Shown: positions 25,153-37,800 of the stretch, one piece after another | Position numbering within the stretch: the stretch's first letter is position 1 | Layout: each line of letters opens with the position of its first letter | Source of the DNA: Alitta virens | Taxonomy: Eukaryota > Annelida > Polychaeta > Phyllodocida > Nereididae | Direction of reading: 5' to 3' | NCBI GenBank assembly: GCA_932294295.1 | Contig: OW028580.1 | Coordinates: forward strand, 11,065,374-11,129,373 | Length of the DNA: 64,000 bases | The notes under the pieces: generated by a model | Told to the model about the DNA's origin: nothing | Seen by the model: the letters and a program-made list of their open reading frames with translations, nothing else | Database searches by the model: none | Program-made: the position numbers and the translations under genes

Positions 25153-26264
25153 ATGAGAGGCAGAGGACGAAGCGTGCATTATGATAGCCACGTGGGGCAC
25201 TCGTGCGTAGCAGGGTCAAGGCCGTTGCAGAAGGCCAGGATGCTGACAAGAAAACAAACGACAACAAAGCAACACCGAAGTGAAATACACTATAGTAGGC
25301 TCATGGAACGATGTTGCACAGTTAAATTATCAAGAGTACACAAAAATGTAGGAAGTGCATTTAGCAGTGAGATGCTAGACTCACAGACCAAGCCGATGAA
25401 GTAGTAATTTAGGTCAACTTAGCACAGCCAAAGAGAGGCACAGGACGAAGCGTGCATTATGATAGCCACGTGGGGCACTCGTGCGTATCGGGGTCAAGGC
25501 CGTTGCCGAGGGCCAGGATGCTGACAAGAAAACAAACGAAAACAACGCAACACCGAAGTGAAATACTCTATATTAGCCTTTTGGAACGACATGGCACAGT
25601 TAAATTATCAAGAGTACACAAAAATGTAGGAAGTGCATTTAGCAGTGAGATGCTTGACTCACAGACCAAGCCGATGAAGTAGTAATTTAGGTCAACTTAG
25701 CACAGCCAAAGAGAGGCACAGGACGAAGCGTGCATTATGATAGCCACGTGGGGCACTCGTGCGTATCGGGGTCAAGGCCGTTGCCGAGGGCCAGGATGCT
25801 GACAAGAAAACAAACGAAAACAACGCAACACCGAAGTGAAATACTCTATAATTGCCTTTTGGAACGACGTGGCACAGTTAAATTATCAGGAGTACACAAA
25901 AATGTAGGAAGTACATTTAGCAGTGAGATGCCAGACTCACAGGCAGCGCCGATGAAGCAGTAAGTTAGGTCCACTTAGCACAGCCAATGAGAGGCAGAGG
26001 ACGAAGCGTGCATTATGATAGCCACGTGGGGCACTCGTGCGTAGCGGGGTCAAGGCCGTTGCAGAGGGCCATACTGCTGACAAGAAAACAAACGACAACA
26101 ACGCGACACCGAAGTGAAATACTCTATTATAGCATTTTGGAACGACGTGGCACAGTTAAATTATCAGGACTACACAAAAATGTAGGAAGCACATTTAGCA
26201 GTGAGATGCCAGACTCACAGGCCGCACCGATGAAGTAGTAAATTAGGTCCACTTAGCAGAGCCA
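25153..26264 (+). repeat. Nested 4-monomer duplication, copy 2 (1,112 bp)
   Basis: Second copy of the four-monomer block. Its first monomer is preceded by a GCAGAGCC flank like that before 26265, then reads GTAGCAGGG like 24041. The exchange point therefore lies between about 25148 and 25211. Confidence 0.92.
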
Positions 26265-27932
26265 ATGAGAGGCAGAGGACGAAGCGTGCATTATGATAGC
26301 CACGTGGGGCACTCGTGCGTAGCGGGATCAAGGCCGTTGTAGAGGGCCAGGATGCTGACAAGAAAACAAACGACAACAACGAAACACCGAAGTGAAATAC
26401 TCTATAGTAGGCTCAGGGAACGCCGTTGCACAGTTAAATTAACAAGAGTACACAAAAATGTAGGAAATACATTTATCAGTGAGATGGCAGACTCACAGGC
26501 GGCGCCGATGAAGTAGTAAGTTAGGTCCACTTAGCACAGCCAATGAGAGGCAGAGGACGAAGCGTGCATTATGATAGCCACGTGGGGCACTCGTGCGTAG
26601 CAGGGTCAAGGCCGTTGCAGAAGGCCAGGATGCTGACAAGAAAACAAACGACAACAAAGCAACACCGAAGTGAAATACACTATAGTAGGCTCATGGAACG
26701 ATGTTGCACAGTTAAATTATCAAGAGTACACAAAAATGTAGGAAGTGCATTTAGCAGTGAGATGCTAGACTCACAGACCAAGCCGATGAAGTAGTAATTT
26801 AGGTCAACTTAGCACAGCCAAAGAGAGGCACAGGACGAAGCGTGCATTATGATAGCCACGTGGGGCACTCGTGCGTATCGGGGTCAAGGCCGTTGCCGAG
26901 GGCCAGGATGCTGACAAGAAAACAAACGAAAACAACGCAACACCGAAGTGAAATACTCTATAGTAGGCTCATGGAACGTCGTTGCACAGTTAAATTATCA
27001 AGAGTACACAAAAATGTAGGAAGTACATTTAGCAGTGAGATGCTAGACTCACAGGCCGCACCGATGAAGTAGTAAATTAGGTCCACTTAGCAGAGCCAAT
27101 GAGAGGCAGAGGACGAAGCGTGCATTATGATAGCCACGTGGGGCACTCGTGCGTAGCGGGGTCAAGGCCGTTGTAGAGGGCCAGGATGCTGACAAGAAAA
27201 CGAACGACAACAACGCAACACCGAAGTGAAATACTCTATTATAGCGTTTTGGAACGACGAGGAACAGTTAAATTATCAGGAGTACACAAAAATGTAGGAA
27301 GTACATTTAGCAGTGAGATGCCAGACTCACAGGCCGCACCGATGAAGTAGTAAATTAGGTCCACTTAGCAGAGCCAATGAGAGGCAGAGGACGAAGCGTG
27401 CATTATGATAGCCACGTGGGGCACTCGTGCATAGCGAAGTCAAGGCCGTTGTAGAGGGCCAGGATGCTGACAAGAAGACAAACGACAACAACGCAACACC
27501 GAAGTGAAATACTCTATTATAGCGTTTTGGAACGACGCGGCACAGTTAAATTATCAAGAGTACACAAAAATGTAGGAAGTGCATTTAGCAGTGAGATGCT
27601 AGACTCACAGGCCACGCCGATGAAGTAGTAGGTTAGGTCCACTTAGCACAGCCAATGAGAGGCAGAGGACGAAGCGTGCATTATGATAGCCACGTGGGGC
27701 ACTCGTGCGTAGCGGGGTCAAGGCCGTTGCAGAGGGCCAGGATGCTGACAAGAAAACAAACGACAACAACGAAACACCGAAGTGAAATACTCTATAGTAG
27801 GCTCAGGGAATGCCGTTGCACAGTTAAATTAACAAGAGTACACAAAAATGTAGGAAATACATTTATCAGTGAGATGCCAGACTCACAGGCGGCGCCGATG
27901 AAGTAGTAAGTTAGGTCCACTTAGCACAGCCA

Positions 27933-28212
27933 ATGAGAGGCAGAGGACGAAGCGTGCATTATGATAGCCACGTGGGGCACTCGTGCGTAGCAGGGTCAAG
28001 GCCGTTGCAGAAGGCCAGGATGCTGACACAAGAAAACAAACGACAACAAAGCAACACCGAAGTGAAATACACTATAGTAGGCTCATGGAACGATGTTGCA
28101 CAGTTAAATTATCAAGAGTACACAAAAATGTAGGAAGTACATTTAGCAGTGAGATGCCAGACTCACAGGCAGCGCCGATGAAGCAGTAAGTTAGGTCCAC
28201 TTAGCACAGCCA
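27933..28212 (+). repeat. 280-bp monomer with 2-bp insertion
   Basis: GCTGACAAG has become GCTGACACAAG, a CA duplication. The only other copy is 29881, so this insertion tags the 1,948-bp duplication. Confidence 0.95.
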
Positions 28213-30160
28213 ATGAGAGGCAGAGGACGAAGCGTGCATTATGATAGCCACGTGGGGCACTCGTGCGTAGCGGGGTCAAGGCCGTTGCAGAGGGCGATAC
28301 TGCTGACAAGAAAACAAACGACAACAACGCGACACCGAAGTGAAATACTCTATTATAGCGTTTTGGAACGACGTGGCACAGTTAAATTATCAGGACTACA
28401 CAAAAATGTAGGAAGTACATTTAGCAGTGAGATGCCAGACTCACAGGCCGCACCGATGAAGTAGTAAATTAGGTCCACTTAGCAGAGCCAATGAGAGGCA
28501 GAGGACGAAGCGTGCATTATGATAGGCACGTGGGGCACTCGTGCATTGCGAGGTCAAGGCCGTTGTAGAGGGCCAGGATGCTGACAAGAAGACAAACGAC
28601 AACAACGCAACACCGAAGTGAAATACTCTATTATAGCGTTTTGGAACGACGCGGCACAGTTAAATTATCAAGAGTACACAAAAATGAAGGAAGTGCATTT
28701 AGCAGTGAGATGGCAGACTCACAGGCAGCGCCGATGAAGCAGTAAGTTAGGTCCACTTAGCACAGCCAATGAGAGGCAGAGGACGAAGCGTGCATTATGA
28801 TAGCCACATGGGGCACTCGTGCGTAGCGGGATCAAGGCCGTTGTAGAGGGCCAGGATGCTGACAAGAAAACAAACGACAACAACGAAACACTGAAGTGAA
28901 ATACTCTATAGTAGGCTCAGGGAACGCCGTTGCACAGTTAAATTAACAAGAGTACACAAAAATGTAGGAAATACATTTATCAGTGAGATGGCAGACTCAC
29001 AGGCGGCGCCGATGAAGTAGTAAGTTAGGTCCACTTAGCACAGCCAATGAGAGGCAGAGGACGAAGCGTGCATTATGATAGCCACGTGGGGCACTCGTGC
29101 GTAGCAGGGTCAAGGCCGTTGCAGAAGGCCAGGGTGCTGACAAGAAAACAAACGACAACAAAGCAACACCGAAGTGAAATACACTATAGTAGGCTCATGG
29201 AACGATGTTGCACAGTTAAATTATCAAGAGTACACAAAAATGTAGGAAGTGCATTTAGCAGTGAGATGCTAGACTCACAGACCAAGCCGATGAAGTAGTA
29301 ATTTAGGTCAACTTAGCACAGCCAAAGAGAGGCACAGGACGAAGCGTGCATTATGATAGCCACGTGGGGCACTCGTGCGTATCGGGGTCAAGGCCGTTGC
29401 CGAGGGCCAGGATGCTGACAAGAAAACAAACGACAACAACGCAACACCGAAGTGAAATACTCTATAGTAGGCTCATGGAACGTCGTTGCACAGTTAAATT
29501 ATCAAGAGTACACAAAAATGTAGGAAGTACATTTAGCAGTGAGATGCTAGACTCACAGGCCGCACCGATGAAGTAGTAAATTAGGTCCACTTAGCAGAGC
29601 CAATGAGAAGCAGAGGACGAAGCGTGCATTATGATAGCCACGTGGGGCACTCGTGCGTAGCGGGGTCAAGGCCGTTGTAGAGGGCCAGGATGCTGACAAG
29701 AAAACAAACGACAACAACGCAACACCGAAGTGAAATACACCATAGTAGGCTCAGGGAACGATGTTGCACAGTTAAATTATCAAGAGTACACAAAAATGTA
29801 GGAAATACATTTATCAGTGAGATGCCAGACTCACAGGCGGCGCCGATGAAGTAGTAAGTTAGGTCCACTTAGCACAGCCAATGAGAGGCAGAGGACGAAG
29901 CGTGCATTATGATTGCCACGTGGGGCACTCGTGCGTAGCAGGGTCAAGGCCGTTGCAGAAGGCCAGGATGCTGACACAAGAAAACAAACGACAACAAAGC
30001 AACACCGAAGTGAAATACACTATAGTAGGCTCATGGAACGATGTTGCACAGTTAAATTATCAAGAGTACACAAAAATGTAGGAAGTACATTTAGCAGTGA
30101 GATGCCAGACTCACAGGCAGCGCCGATGAAGCAGTAAGTTAGGTCCACTTAGCACAGCCA
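28213..30160 (+). repeat. HOR unit 7, 7 monomers, 1,948 bp
   Basis: Begins with the marker monomer (private GAGGGCGATACTG) and continues through GTGCATTGCGAGG, CGGGATCAAGG, GGGTGCTGAC, GTATCGGGG and GAGAAGCAGAGG monomers to the GCTGACACAAG monomer (29881). The same order recurs 1,948 bp to the right. Length is 7 x 278 plus the 2-bp insertion. Confidence 0.92.
29881..30160 (+). repeat. 280-bp monomer with 2-bp insertion (second copy)
   Basis: Counterpart of 27933 at 1,948 bp, with a private GATTGCCACG in place of GATAGCCACG. Confidence 0.95.
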
Positions 30161-31550
30161 ATGAGAGGCAGAGGACGAAGCGTGCATTATGATAGCCACG
30201 TGGGGCACTCGTGCGTAGCGGGGTCAAGGCCGTTGCAGAGGGCCATACTGCTGACAAGAAAACAAACGACAACAACGCGACACCGAAGTGAAATACTCTA
30301 TTATAGCGTTTTGGAATGACGTGGCACAGTTAAATTATCAGGACTACACAAAAATGTAGGAAGTACATTTAGCAGTGAGATGCCAGACTCACAGGCCGCA
30401 CCGATGAAGTAGTAAATTAGGTCCACTTAGCAGAGCCAATGAGAGGCAGAGGACGAAGCGTGCATTATGATAGGCACGTGGGGCACTCGTGCATTGCGAG
30501 GTCAAGGCCGTTGTAGAGGGCCAGGATGCTGACAAGAAGACAAACGACAACAACGCAACACCGAAGTGAAATACTCTATTATAGCGTTTTGGAACGACGC
30601 GGCACAGTTAAATTATCAAGAGTACACAAAAATGAAGGAAGTGCATTTAGCAGTGAGATGGCAGACTCACAGGCAGCGCCGATGAAGCAGTAAGTTAGGT
30701 CCACTTAGCACAGCCAATGAGAGGCAGAGGACGAAGCGTGCATTATGATAGCCACATGGGGCACTCGTGCGTAGCGGGATCAAGGCCGTTGTAGAGGGCC
30801 AGGATGCTGACAAGAAAACAAACGACAACAACGAAACACTGAAGTGAAATACTCTATAGTAGGCTCAGGGAACGCCGTTGCACAGTTAAATTAACAAGAG
30901 TACACAAAAATGTAGGAAATACATTTATCAGTGAGATGGCAGACTCACAGGCGGCGCCGATGAAGTAGTAAGTTAGGTCCACTTAGCACAGCCAATGAGA
31001 GGCAGAGGACGAAGCGTGCATTATGATAGCCACGTGGGGCACTCGTGCGTAGCAGGGTCAAGGCCGTTGCAGAAGGCCAGGGTGCTGACAAGAAAACAAA
31101 CGACAACAAAGCAACACCGAAGTGAAATACACTATAGTAGGCTCATGGAACGATGTTGCACAGTTAAATTATCAAGAGTACACAAAAATGTAGGAAGTGC
31201 ATTTAGCAGTGAGATGCTAGACTCACAGACCAAGCCGATGAAGTAGTAATTTAGGTCAACTTAGCACAGCCAAAGAGAGGCACAGGACGAAGCGTGCATT
31301 ATGATAGCCACGTGGGGCACTCGTGCGTATCGGGGTCAAGGCCGTTGCCGAGGGCCAGGATGCTGACAAGAAAACAAACGACAACAACGCAACACCGAAG
31401 TGAAATACTCTATAGTAGGCTCATGGAACGTCGTTGCACAGTTAAATTATCAAGAGTACACAAAAATGTAGGAAGTACATTTAGCAGTGAGATGCTAGAC
31501 TCACAGGCCGCACCGATGAAGTAGTAAATTAGGTCCACTTAGCAGAGCCA
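30161..31550 (+). repeat. HOR unit 8, 5 monomers, end of left domain
   Basis: Five monomers repeat 28213-29602 at a 1,948-bp offset. The first (30161) is the last CCATACTGCTG marker monomer in the window and has a private TTTTGGAATGACG. After 31550 the order passes into the 12-monomer HOR. Confidence 0.9.
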
Positions 31551-34500
31551 ATGAGAAGCAGAGGACGAAGCGTGCATTATGATAGCCACGTGGGGCACTC
31601 GTGCGTAGCGGGGTCAAGGCCGTTGTAGAGGGCCAGGATGCTGACAAGAAAACAAACGACAACAACGCAACACCGAAGTGAAATACACCATAGTAGGCTC
31701 AGGGAACGATGTTGCACAGTTAAATTATCAAGAGTACACAAAAATGTAGGAAGTGCATTTAGCAGTGAGATGGCAGACTCACAGGCAGCGCCGATGAAGC
31801 AGTAAGTTAGGTCCACTTAGCACAGCCAATGAGAGGCACAGGACGAAGCGTGCATTATGATAGCCACATGGGGCACTCGTGCGTAGCGGGATCAAGGCCG
31901 TTGTAGAGGGCCAGGATGCTGACAAGAAAACAAACGACAACAATGAAACACCAAAGTGAAATACTCTATTATAGCGTTTTGGAACGACGTGGCACAGTTA
32001 AATTATTAAGAGTACACAAAAATGTAGGAAGTGCATTTAGCAGTGAGATGGCAGACTCACAGGCAGCGCCGATGAAGCAGTAAGTTAGGTCCACTTAGCA
32101 CAGCCAATGAGAGGCAGAGGACGAAGCGTGCATTATGATAGCCACGTGGGGCACTCGTGCATAGCGGGATCAAGGCCGTTGTAGAGGGCCAGGATGCTGA
32201 CAAGAAAACAAACGACAACAACGAAACACCGAAGTGAAATACTCTATAGTAGGCTCAGGGAACGCCGTTGCACAGTTAAATTAACAAGAGTACACAAAAA
32301 TGTAGGAAATACATTTATCAGTGAGATGCCAGACTCGCAGGCGGCGCCGATGAAGTAGTAAGTTAGGTCCACTTAGCACAGCCAATGAGAGGCAGAGGAC
32401 GAAGCGTGCATTATGATAGCCACGTGGGGCACTCGTGCGTAGCAGGGTCAAGGCCGTTGCAGAAGGCCAGGATGCTGACAAGAAAACAAACGACAACAAC
32501 GCGACACCGAGGTGAAATACTCTATAGTAGGCTCATGGAACGTCGTTGCACAGTTAAATTATCAAGAGTACACAAAAATGTAGGAAGTACATTTAGCAGT
32601 GAGATGCCAGACTCACAGGCCGCACCGATGAAGTAGTAAATTAGGTCCACTTAGCAGAGCCAATGAGAGGCAGAGGACGAAGCGTGCATTATGATAGCCA
32701 CGTGGGGCACTCGTGCGTAGCGGGGTCAAGGCCGTTGTAGAGGGCCAGGATGCTGACAAGAAAACAAACGACAACAACGCAACACCAAAGTGAAATACTC
32801 AATTATAGCGTTTTGGAACAACGTGGCACAGTTAAATTATCAAGAGTACACAAAAATGTAGGAAGTGCATTTAGCAGTGAGATGGCAGACTCACAGGCAG
32901 CGCCGATGAAGCAGTAAGTTAGGTCCACTTAGCACAGCCAATGAGAGGCAGAGGACGAAGCGTGCATTATTATTACATGGGGCACTCGTGCGTAGCGGGA
33001 TCAAGGCCGTTGTAGAGGGCCAGGATGCTGACAAGAAAACAAACGACAACAACGAAACACCGAAGTGAAATACTCTATAGTAGGCTCAGGGAACGCCGTT
33101 GCACAGTTAAATTAACAAGAGTACACAAAAATGTAGGAAGTATATTTATCAGTGAGATGCCAGACTCACAGGCCGCACCGATGAAGTAGTAAATTAGGTC
33201 CACTTAGCAGAGCCAATGAGAGGCAGAGGACGAAGCGTGCATTATGATAGCCACGTGGGGCACTCGTGCGTAGCGGGGTCAAGGCCGTTGTAGAGGGCCA
33301 GGATGCTGACAAGAAAACAAACGACAACAACGCAACACCAAAGTGAAATACTCTATTATAGCGTTTTGGAACGACGTGGCACAGTTAAATTATCAAGAGT
33401 ACACAAAAATGTAGGAAGTGCATTTAGCAGTGAGATGGCAGACTCACAGGCAGCGCCGATGAAGCAGTAAGTTAGGTCCACTTAGCACAGCCAATGAGAG
33501 GCAGAGGACGAAGCGTGCATTATGATAGCCACGTGGGGCACTCGTGCATAGCGGGATCAAGACCGTTGTAGAGGGCCAGGATGCTGACAAGAAAACAAAC
33601 GACAACAACGAAACACCGAAGTGAAATACTCTATAGTAGGCTCAGGGAACGCCGTTGCACAGTTAAATTAACAAGAGTACACAAAAATGTAGGAAGTGCA
33701 TTTAGCAGTGAGATGCTTGACTCACAGGCCACGCCGATGAAGTAGTAGGTTAGGTCCACTTAGCACAGCCAATGAGAGGCAGAGGACGAAGCGTGCATTA
33801 TGATAGCCACGTGGGGCACTCGTGCGTAGCAGGGTCAAGGCCGTTGCAGAAGGCCAGGATGCTGACAAGAAAACAAACGACAACAAAGCAACACAGAAGT
33901 GAAATACACTATAGTAGGCTCATGGAACGATGTTGCACAGTTAAATTATCAAGAGTACACAAAAATGTAGGAAATGCATTTAGCAGTGAGATGCTAGACT
34001 CACAGACCAAGCCGATGAAGTAGTAATTTAGGTCAACTTAGCAGAGCCAAAGAGAGGCACAGGACGAAGCGTGCATTATGATAGCCACGTGGGGCACTCG
34101 TGCGTAGCGGGGTCAAGGCCGTTGCAGAGGGCCATAATGCAGACAAGAAAACAAACGACAACAACGAAACACCGAAGTGAAATACTCTATAGTAGGCTCA
34201 GGGAACGCCGTTGCACAGTTAAATTAACAAGAGTACACAAAAATGTAGGAAATACATTTATCAGTGAGATGCCAGACTCACAGGCGGCGCCGATGAAGTA
34301 GTAAGTTAGGTCCACTTAGCACAGCCAATGAGAGGCAGAGGACGAAGCGTGCATTATGATAGCCACGTGGGGCACTCGTGCGTAGCAGGGTCAAGGCCGT
34401 TGCAGAAGGCCAGGGTGCTGACAAGAAAACAAACGACAACAAAGCAACACCGAAGTGAAATACACTATAGTAGGCTCATGGAACGATGTTGCACAGTTAA

Positions 34501-34883
34501 ATTATCAAGAGTACACAAAAATGTAGGAAGTGCATTTAGCAGTGAGATGCTAGACTCACAGACCAAGCCGATGAAGTAGTAATTTAGGTCAACTTAGCAC
34601 AGCCAAAGAGAGGCACAGGACGAAGCGTGCATTATGATAGCCACGTGGGGCACTCGTGCGTATCGGGGTCAAGGCCGTTGCCGAGGGCCAGGATGCTGAC
34701 AAGAAAACAAACGACAACAACGCAACACCGAAGTGAAATACTCTATAGTAGGCTCATGGAACGTCGTTGCACAGTTAAATTATCAAGAGTACACAAAAAT
34801 GTAGGAAGTACATTTAGCAGTGAGATGCTAGACTCACAGGCCGCACCGATGAAGTAGTAAATTAGGTCCACTTAGCAGAGCCA
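31551..34883 (+). repeat. 12-monomer HOR copy A1 (3,333 bp)
   Basis: Starts at the monomer with GAGAAGCAGAGG. Markers in order: AACAATGAAACACC with TTATTAAGAG (31829), GACTCGCAGG (32107), CACCGAGG (32385), ACTCAATTATAGCG (32663), ATTATTATTACATGG (32941), ATCAAGACCG (33494), AACACAGAAG (33772) and CCATAATGCAG (34050). All recur 3,333 bp to the right, a spacing equal to 12 x 278 minus 3. Its last two monomers (34328, 34606) are the final appearance of the GGGTGCTG then GTATCGGGG pair. Confidence 0.95.
32941..33215 (+). repeat. 275-bp monomer with ATTATTATTAC change (A1)
   Basis: GCATTATGATAGCCACATGG is replaced by GCATTATTATTACATGG, which removes the E-box. First of eleven such monomers; none occurs left of this point. 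This copy also has GGAAGTATATTTA. Confidence 0.95.
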
Positions 34884-37800
34884 ATGAGAAGCAGAGGACG
34901 CAGCGTGCATTATGATAGCCACGTGGGGCACTCGTGCGTAGCGGGGTCAAGGCCGTTGTAGAGGGCCAGGATGCTGACAAGAAAACAAACGACAACAACG
35001 CAACACCGAAGTGAAATACACCATAGTAGGCTCAGGGAACGATGTTGCACAGTTAAATTATCAAGAGTACACAAAAATGTAGGAAGTGCATTTAGCAGTG
35101 AGATGGCAGACTCACAGGCAGCGCCGATGAAGCAGTAAGTTAGGTCCACTTAGCACAGCCAATGAGAGGCACAGGACGAAGCGTGCATTATGATAGCCAC
35201 ATGGGGCACTCGTGCGTAGCGGGATCAAGGCCGTTGTAGAGGGCCAGGATGCTGACAAGAAAACAAACGACAACAATGAAACACCAAAGTGAAATACTCT
35301 ATTATAGCGTTTTGGAACGACGTGGCACAGTTAAATTATTAAGAGTACACAAAAATGTAGGAAGTGCATTTAGCAGTGAGATGGCAGACTCACAGGCAGC
35401 GCCGATGAAGCAGTAAGTTAGGTCCACTTAGCACAGCCAATGAGAGGCAGAGGACGAAGCGTGCATTATGATAGCCACGTGGGGCACTCGTGCATAGCGG
35501 GATCAAGGCCGTTGTAGAGGGCCAGGATGCTGACAAGAAAACAAACGACAACAACGAAACACCGAAGTGAAATACTCTATAGTAGGCTCAGGGAACGCCG
35601 TTGCACAGTTAAATTAACAAGAGTACACAAAAATGTAGGAAATACATTTATCAGTGAGATGCCAGACTCGCAGGCGGCGCCGATGAAGTAGTAAGTTAGG
35701 TCCACTTAGCACAGCCAATGAGAGGCAGAGGACGAAGCGTGCATTATGATAGCCACGTGGGGCACTCGTGCGTAGCAGGGTCAAGGCCGTTGCAGAAGGC
35801 CAGGATGCTGACAAGAAAACAAACGACAACAACGCGACACCGAGGTGAAATACTCTATAGTAGGCTCATGGAACGTCGTTGCACAGTTAAATTATCAAGA
35901 GTACACAAAAATGTAGGAAGTACATTTAGCAGTGAGATGCCAGACTCACAGGCCGCACCGATGAAGTAGTAAATTAGGTCCACTTAGCAGAGCCAATGAG
36001 AGGCAGAGGACGAAGCGTGCATTATGATAGCCACGTGGGGCACTCGTGCGTAGCGGGGTCAAGGCCGTTGTAGAGGGCCAGGATGCTGACAAGAAAACAA
36101 ACGACAACAACGCAACACCAAAGTGAAATACTCAATTATAGCGTTTTGGAACAACGTGGCACAGTTAAATTATCAAGAGTACACAAAAATGTAGGAAGTG
36201 CATTTAGCAGTGAGATGGCAGACTCACAGGCAGCGCCGATGAAGCAGTAAGTTAGGTCCACTTAGCACAGCCAATGAGAGGCAGAGGACGAAGCGTGCAT
36301 TATTATTACATGGGGCACTCGTGCGTAGCGGGATCAAGGCCGTTGTAGAGGGCCAGGATGCTGACAAGAAAACAAACGACAACAACGAAACACCGAAGTG
36401 AAATACTCTATAGTAGGCTCAGGGAACGCCGTTGCACAGTTAAATTAACAAGAGTACACAAAAATGTAGGAAGTATATTTATCAGTGAGATGCCAGACTC
36501 ACAGGCCGCACCGATGAAGTAGTAAATTAGGTCCACTTAGCAGAGCCAATGAGAGGCAGAGGACGAAGCGTGCATTATGATAGCCACGTGGGGCACTCGT
36601 GCGTAGCGGGGTCAAGGCCGTTGTAGAGGGCCAGGATGCTGACAAGAAAACAAACGACAACAACGCAACACCAAAGTGAAATACTCTATTATAGCGTTTT
36701 GGAACGACGTGGCACAGTTAAATTATCAAGAGTACACAAAAATGTAGGAAGTGCATTTAGCAGTGAGATGGCAGACTCACAGGCAGCGCCGATGAAGCAG
36801 TAAGTTAGGTCCACTTAGCACAGCCAATGAGAGGCAGAGGACGAAGCGTGCATTATGATAGCTACGTGGGGCACTCGTGCATAGCGGGATCAAGACCGTT
36901 GTAGAGGGCCAGGATGCTGACAAGAAAACAAACGACAACAACGAAACACCGAAGTGAAATACTCTATAGTAGGCTCAGGGAACGCCGTTGCACAGTTAAA
37001 TTAACAAGAGTACACAAAAATGTAGGAAGTGCATTTAGCAGTGAGATGCTTGACTCACAGGCCACGCCGATGAAGTAGTAGGTTAGGTCCACTTAGCACA
37101 GCCAATGAGAGGCAGAGGACGAAGCGTGCATTATGATAGCCACGTGGGGCACTCGTGCGTAGCAGGGTCAAGGCCGTTGCAGAAGGCCAGGATGCTGACA
37201 AGAAAACAAACGACAACAAAGCAACACAGAAGTGAAATACACTATAGTAGGCTCATGGAACGATGTTGCACAGTTAAATTATCAAGAGTACACAAAAATG
37301 TAGGAAATGCATTTAGCAGTGAGATGCTAGACTCACAGACCAAGCCGATGAAGTAGTAATTTAGGTCAACTTAGCAGAGCCAAAGAGAGGCACAGGACGA
37401 AGCGTGCATTATGATAGCCACGTGGGGCACTCGTGCGTAGCGGGGTCAAGGCCGTTGCAGAGGGCCATAATGCAGACAAGAAAACAAACGACAACAACGA
37501 AACACCGAAGTGAAATACTCTATAGTAGGCTCAGGGAACGCCGTTGCACAGTTAAATTAACAAGAGTACACAAAAATGTAGAAAATACATTTATCAGTGA
37601 GATGCCAGACTCACAGGCGGCGCCGATGAAGTAGTAAGTTAGGTCCACTTAGCACAGCCAATGAGAGGCAGAGGACGAAGCGTGCATTATGATAGCCACA
37701 TGGGGCACTCGTGCGTAGCGGGATCAAGGCCGTTGTAGAGGGCCAGGATGCTGACAAGAAAACAAACGACAACAACGAAACACCGAAGTGAAATACTCTA

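Larger units (their letters stand above)
23207..28212 (+). repeat. Left-domain HOR unit 6, 18 monomers, 5,006 bp
   Basis: It opens with a marker monomer and contains a nested tandem duplication of four monomers (24041-25152 and 25153-26264). From 26265 it follows the 13203-type order. It closes with two monomers not seen earlier: 27655 (CAGAGGGCC with AACGAAACAC) and 27933 (a 2-bp insertion giving GCTGACACAAG). Length is 18 x 278 plus 2. Confidence 0.88.

Noticed and set aside
29629..29868. Minus-strand open frames of 61-85 codons at 29629, 31577, 32281, 34910, 35614, 38243, 38947, 44558, 45301, 48444 and 60447
   Set aside because: They are reverse-strand readings of ordinary monomers that happen to lack a stop. 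They recur only because the HOR recurs and have no codon-level conservation.
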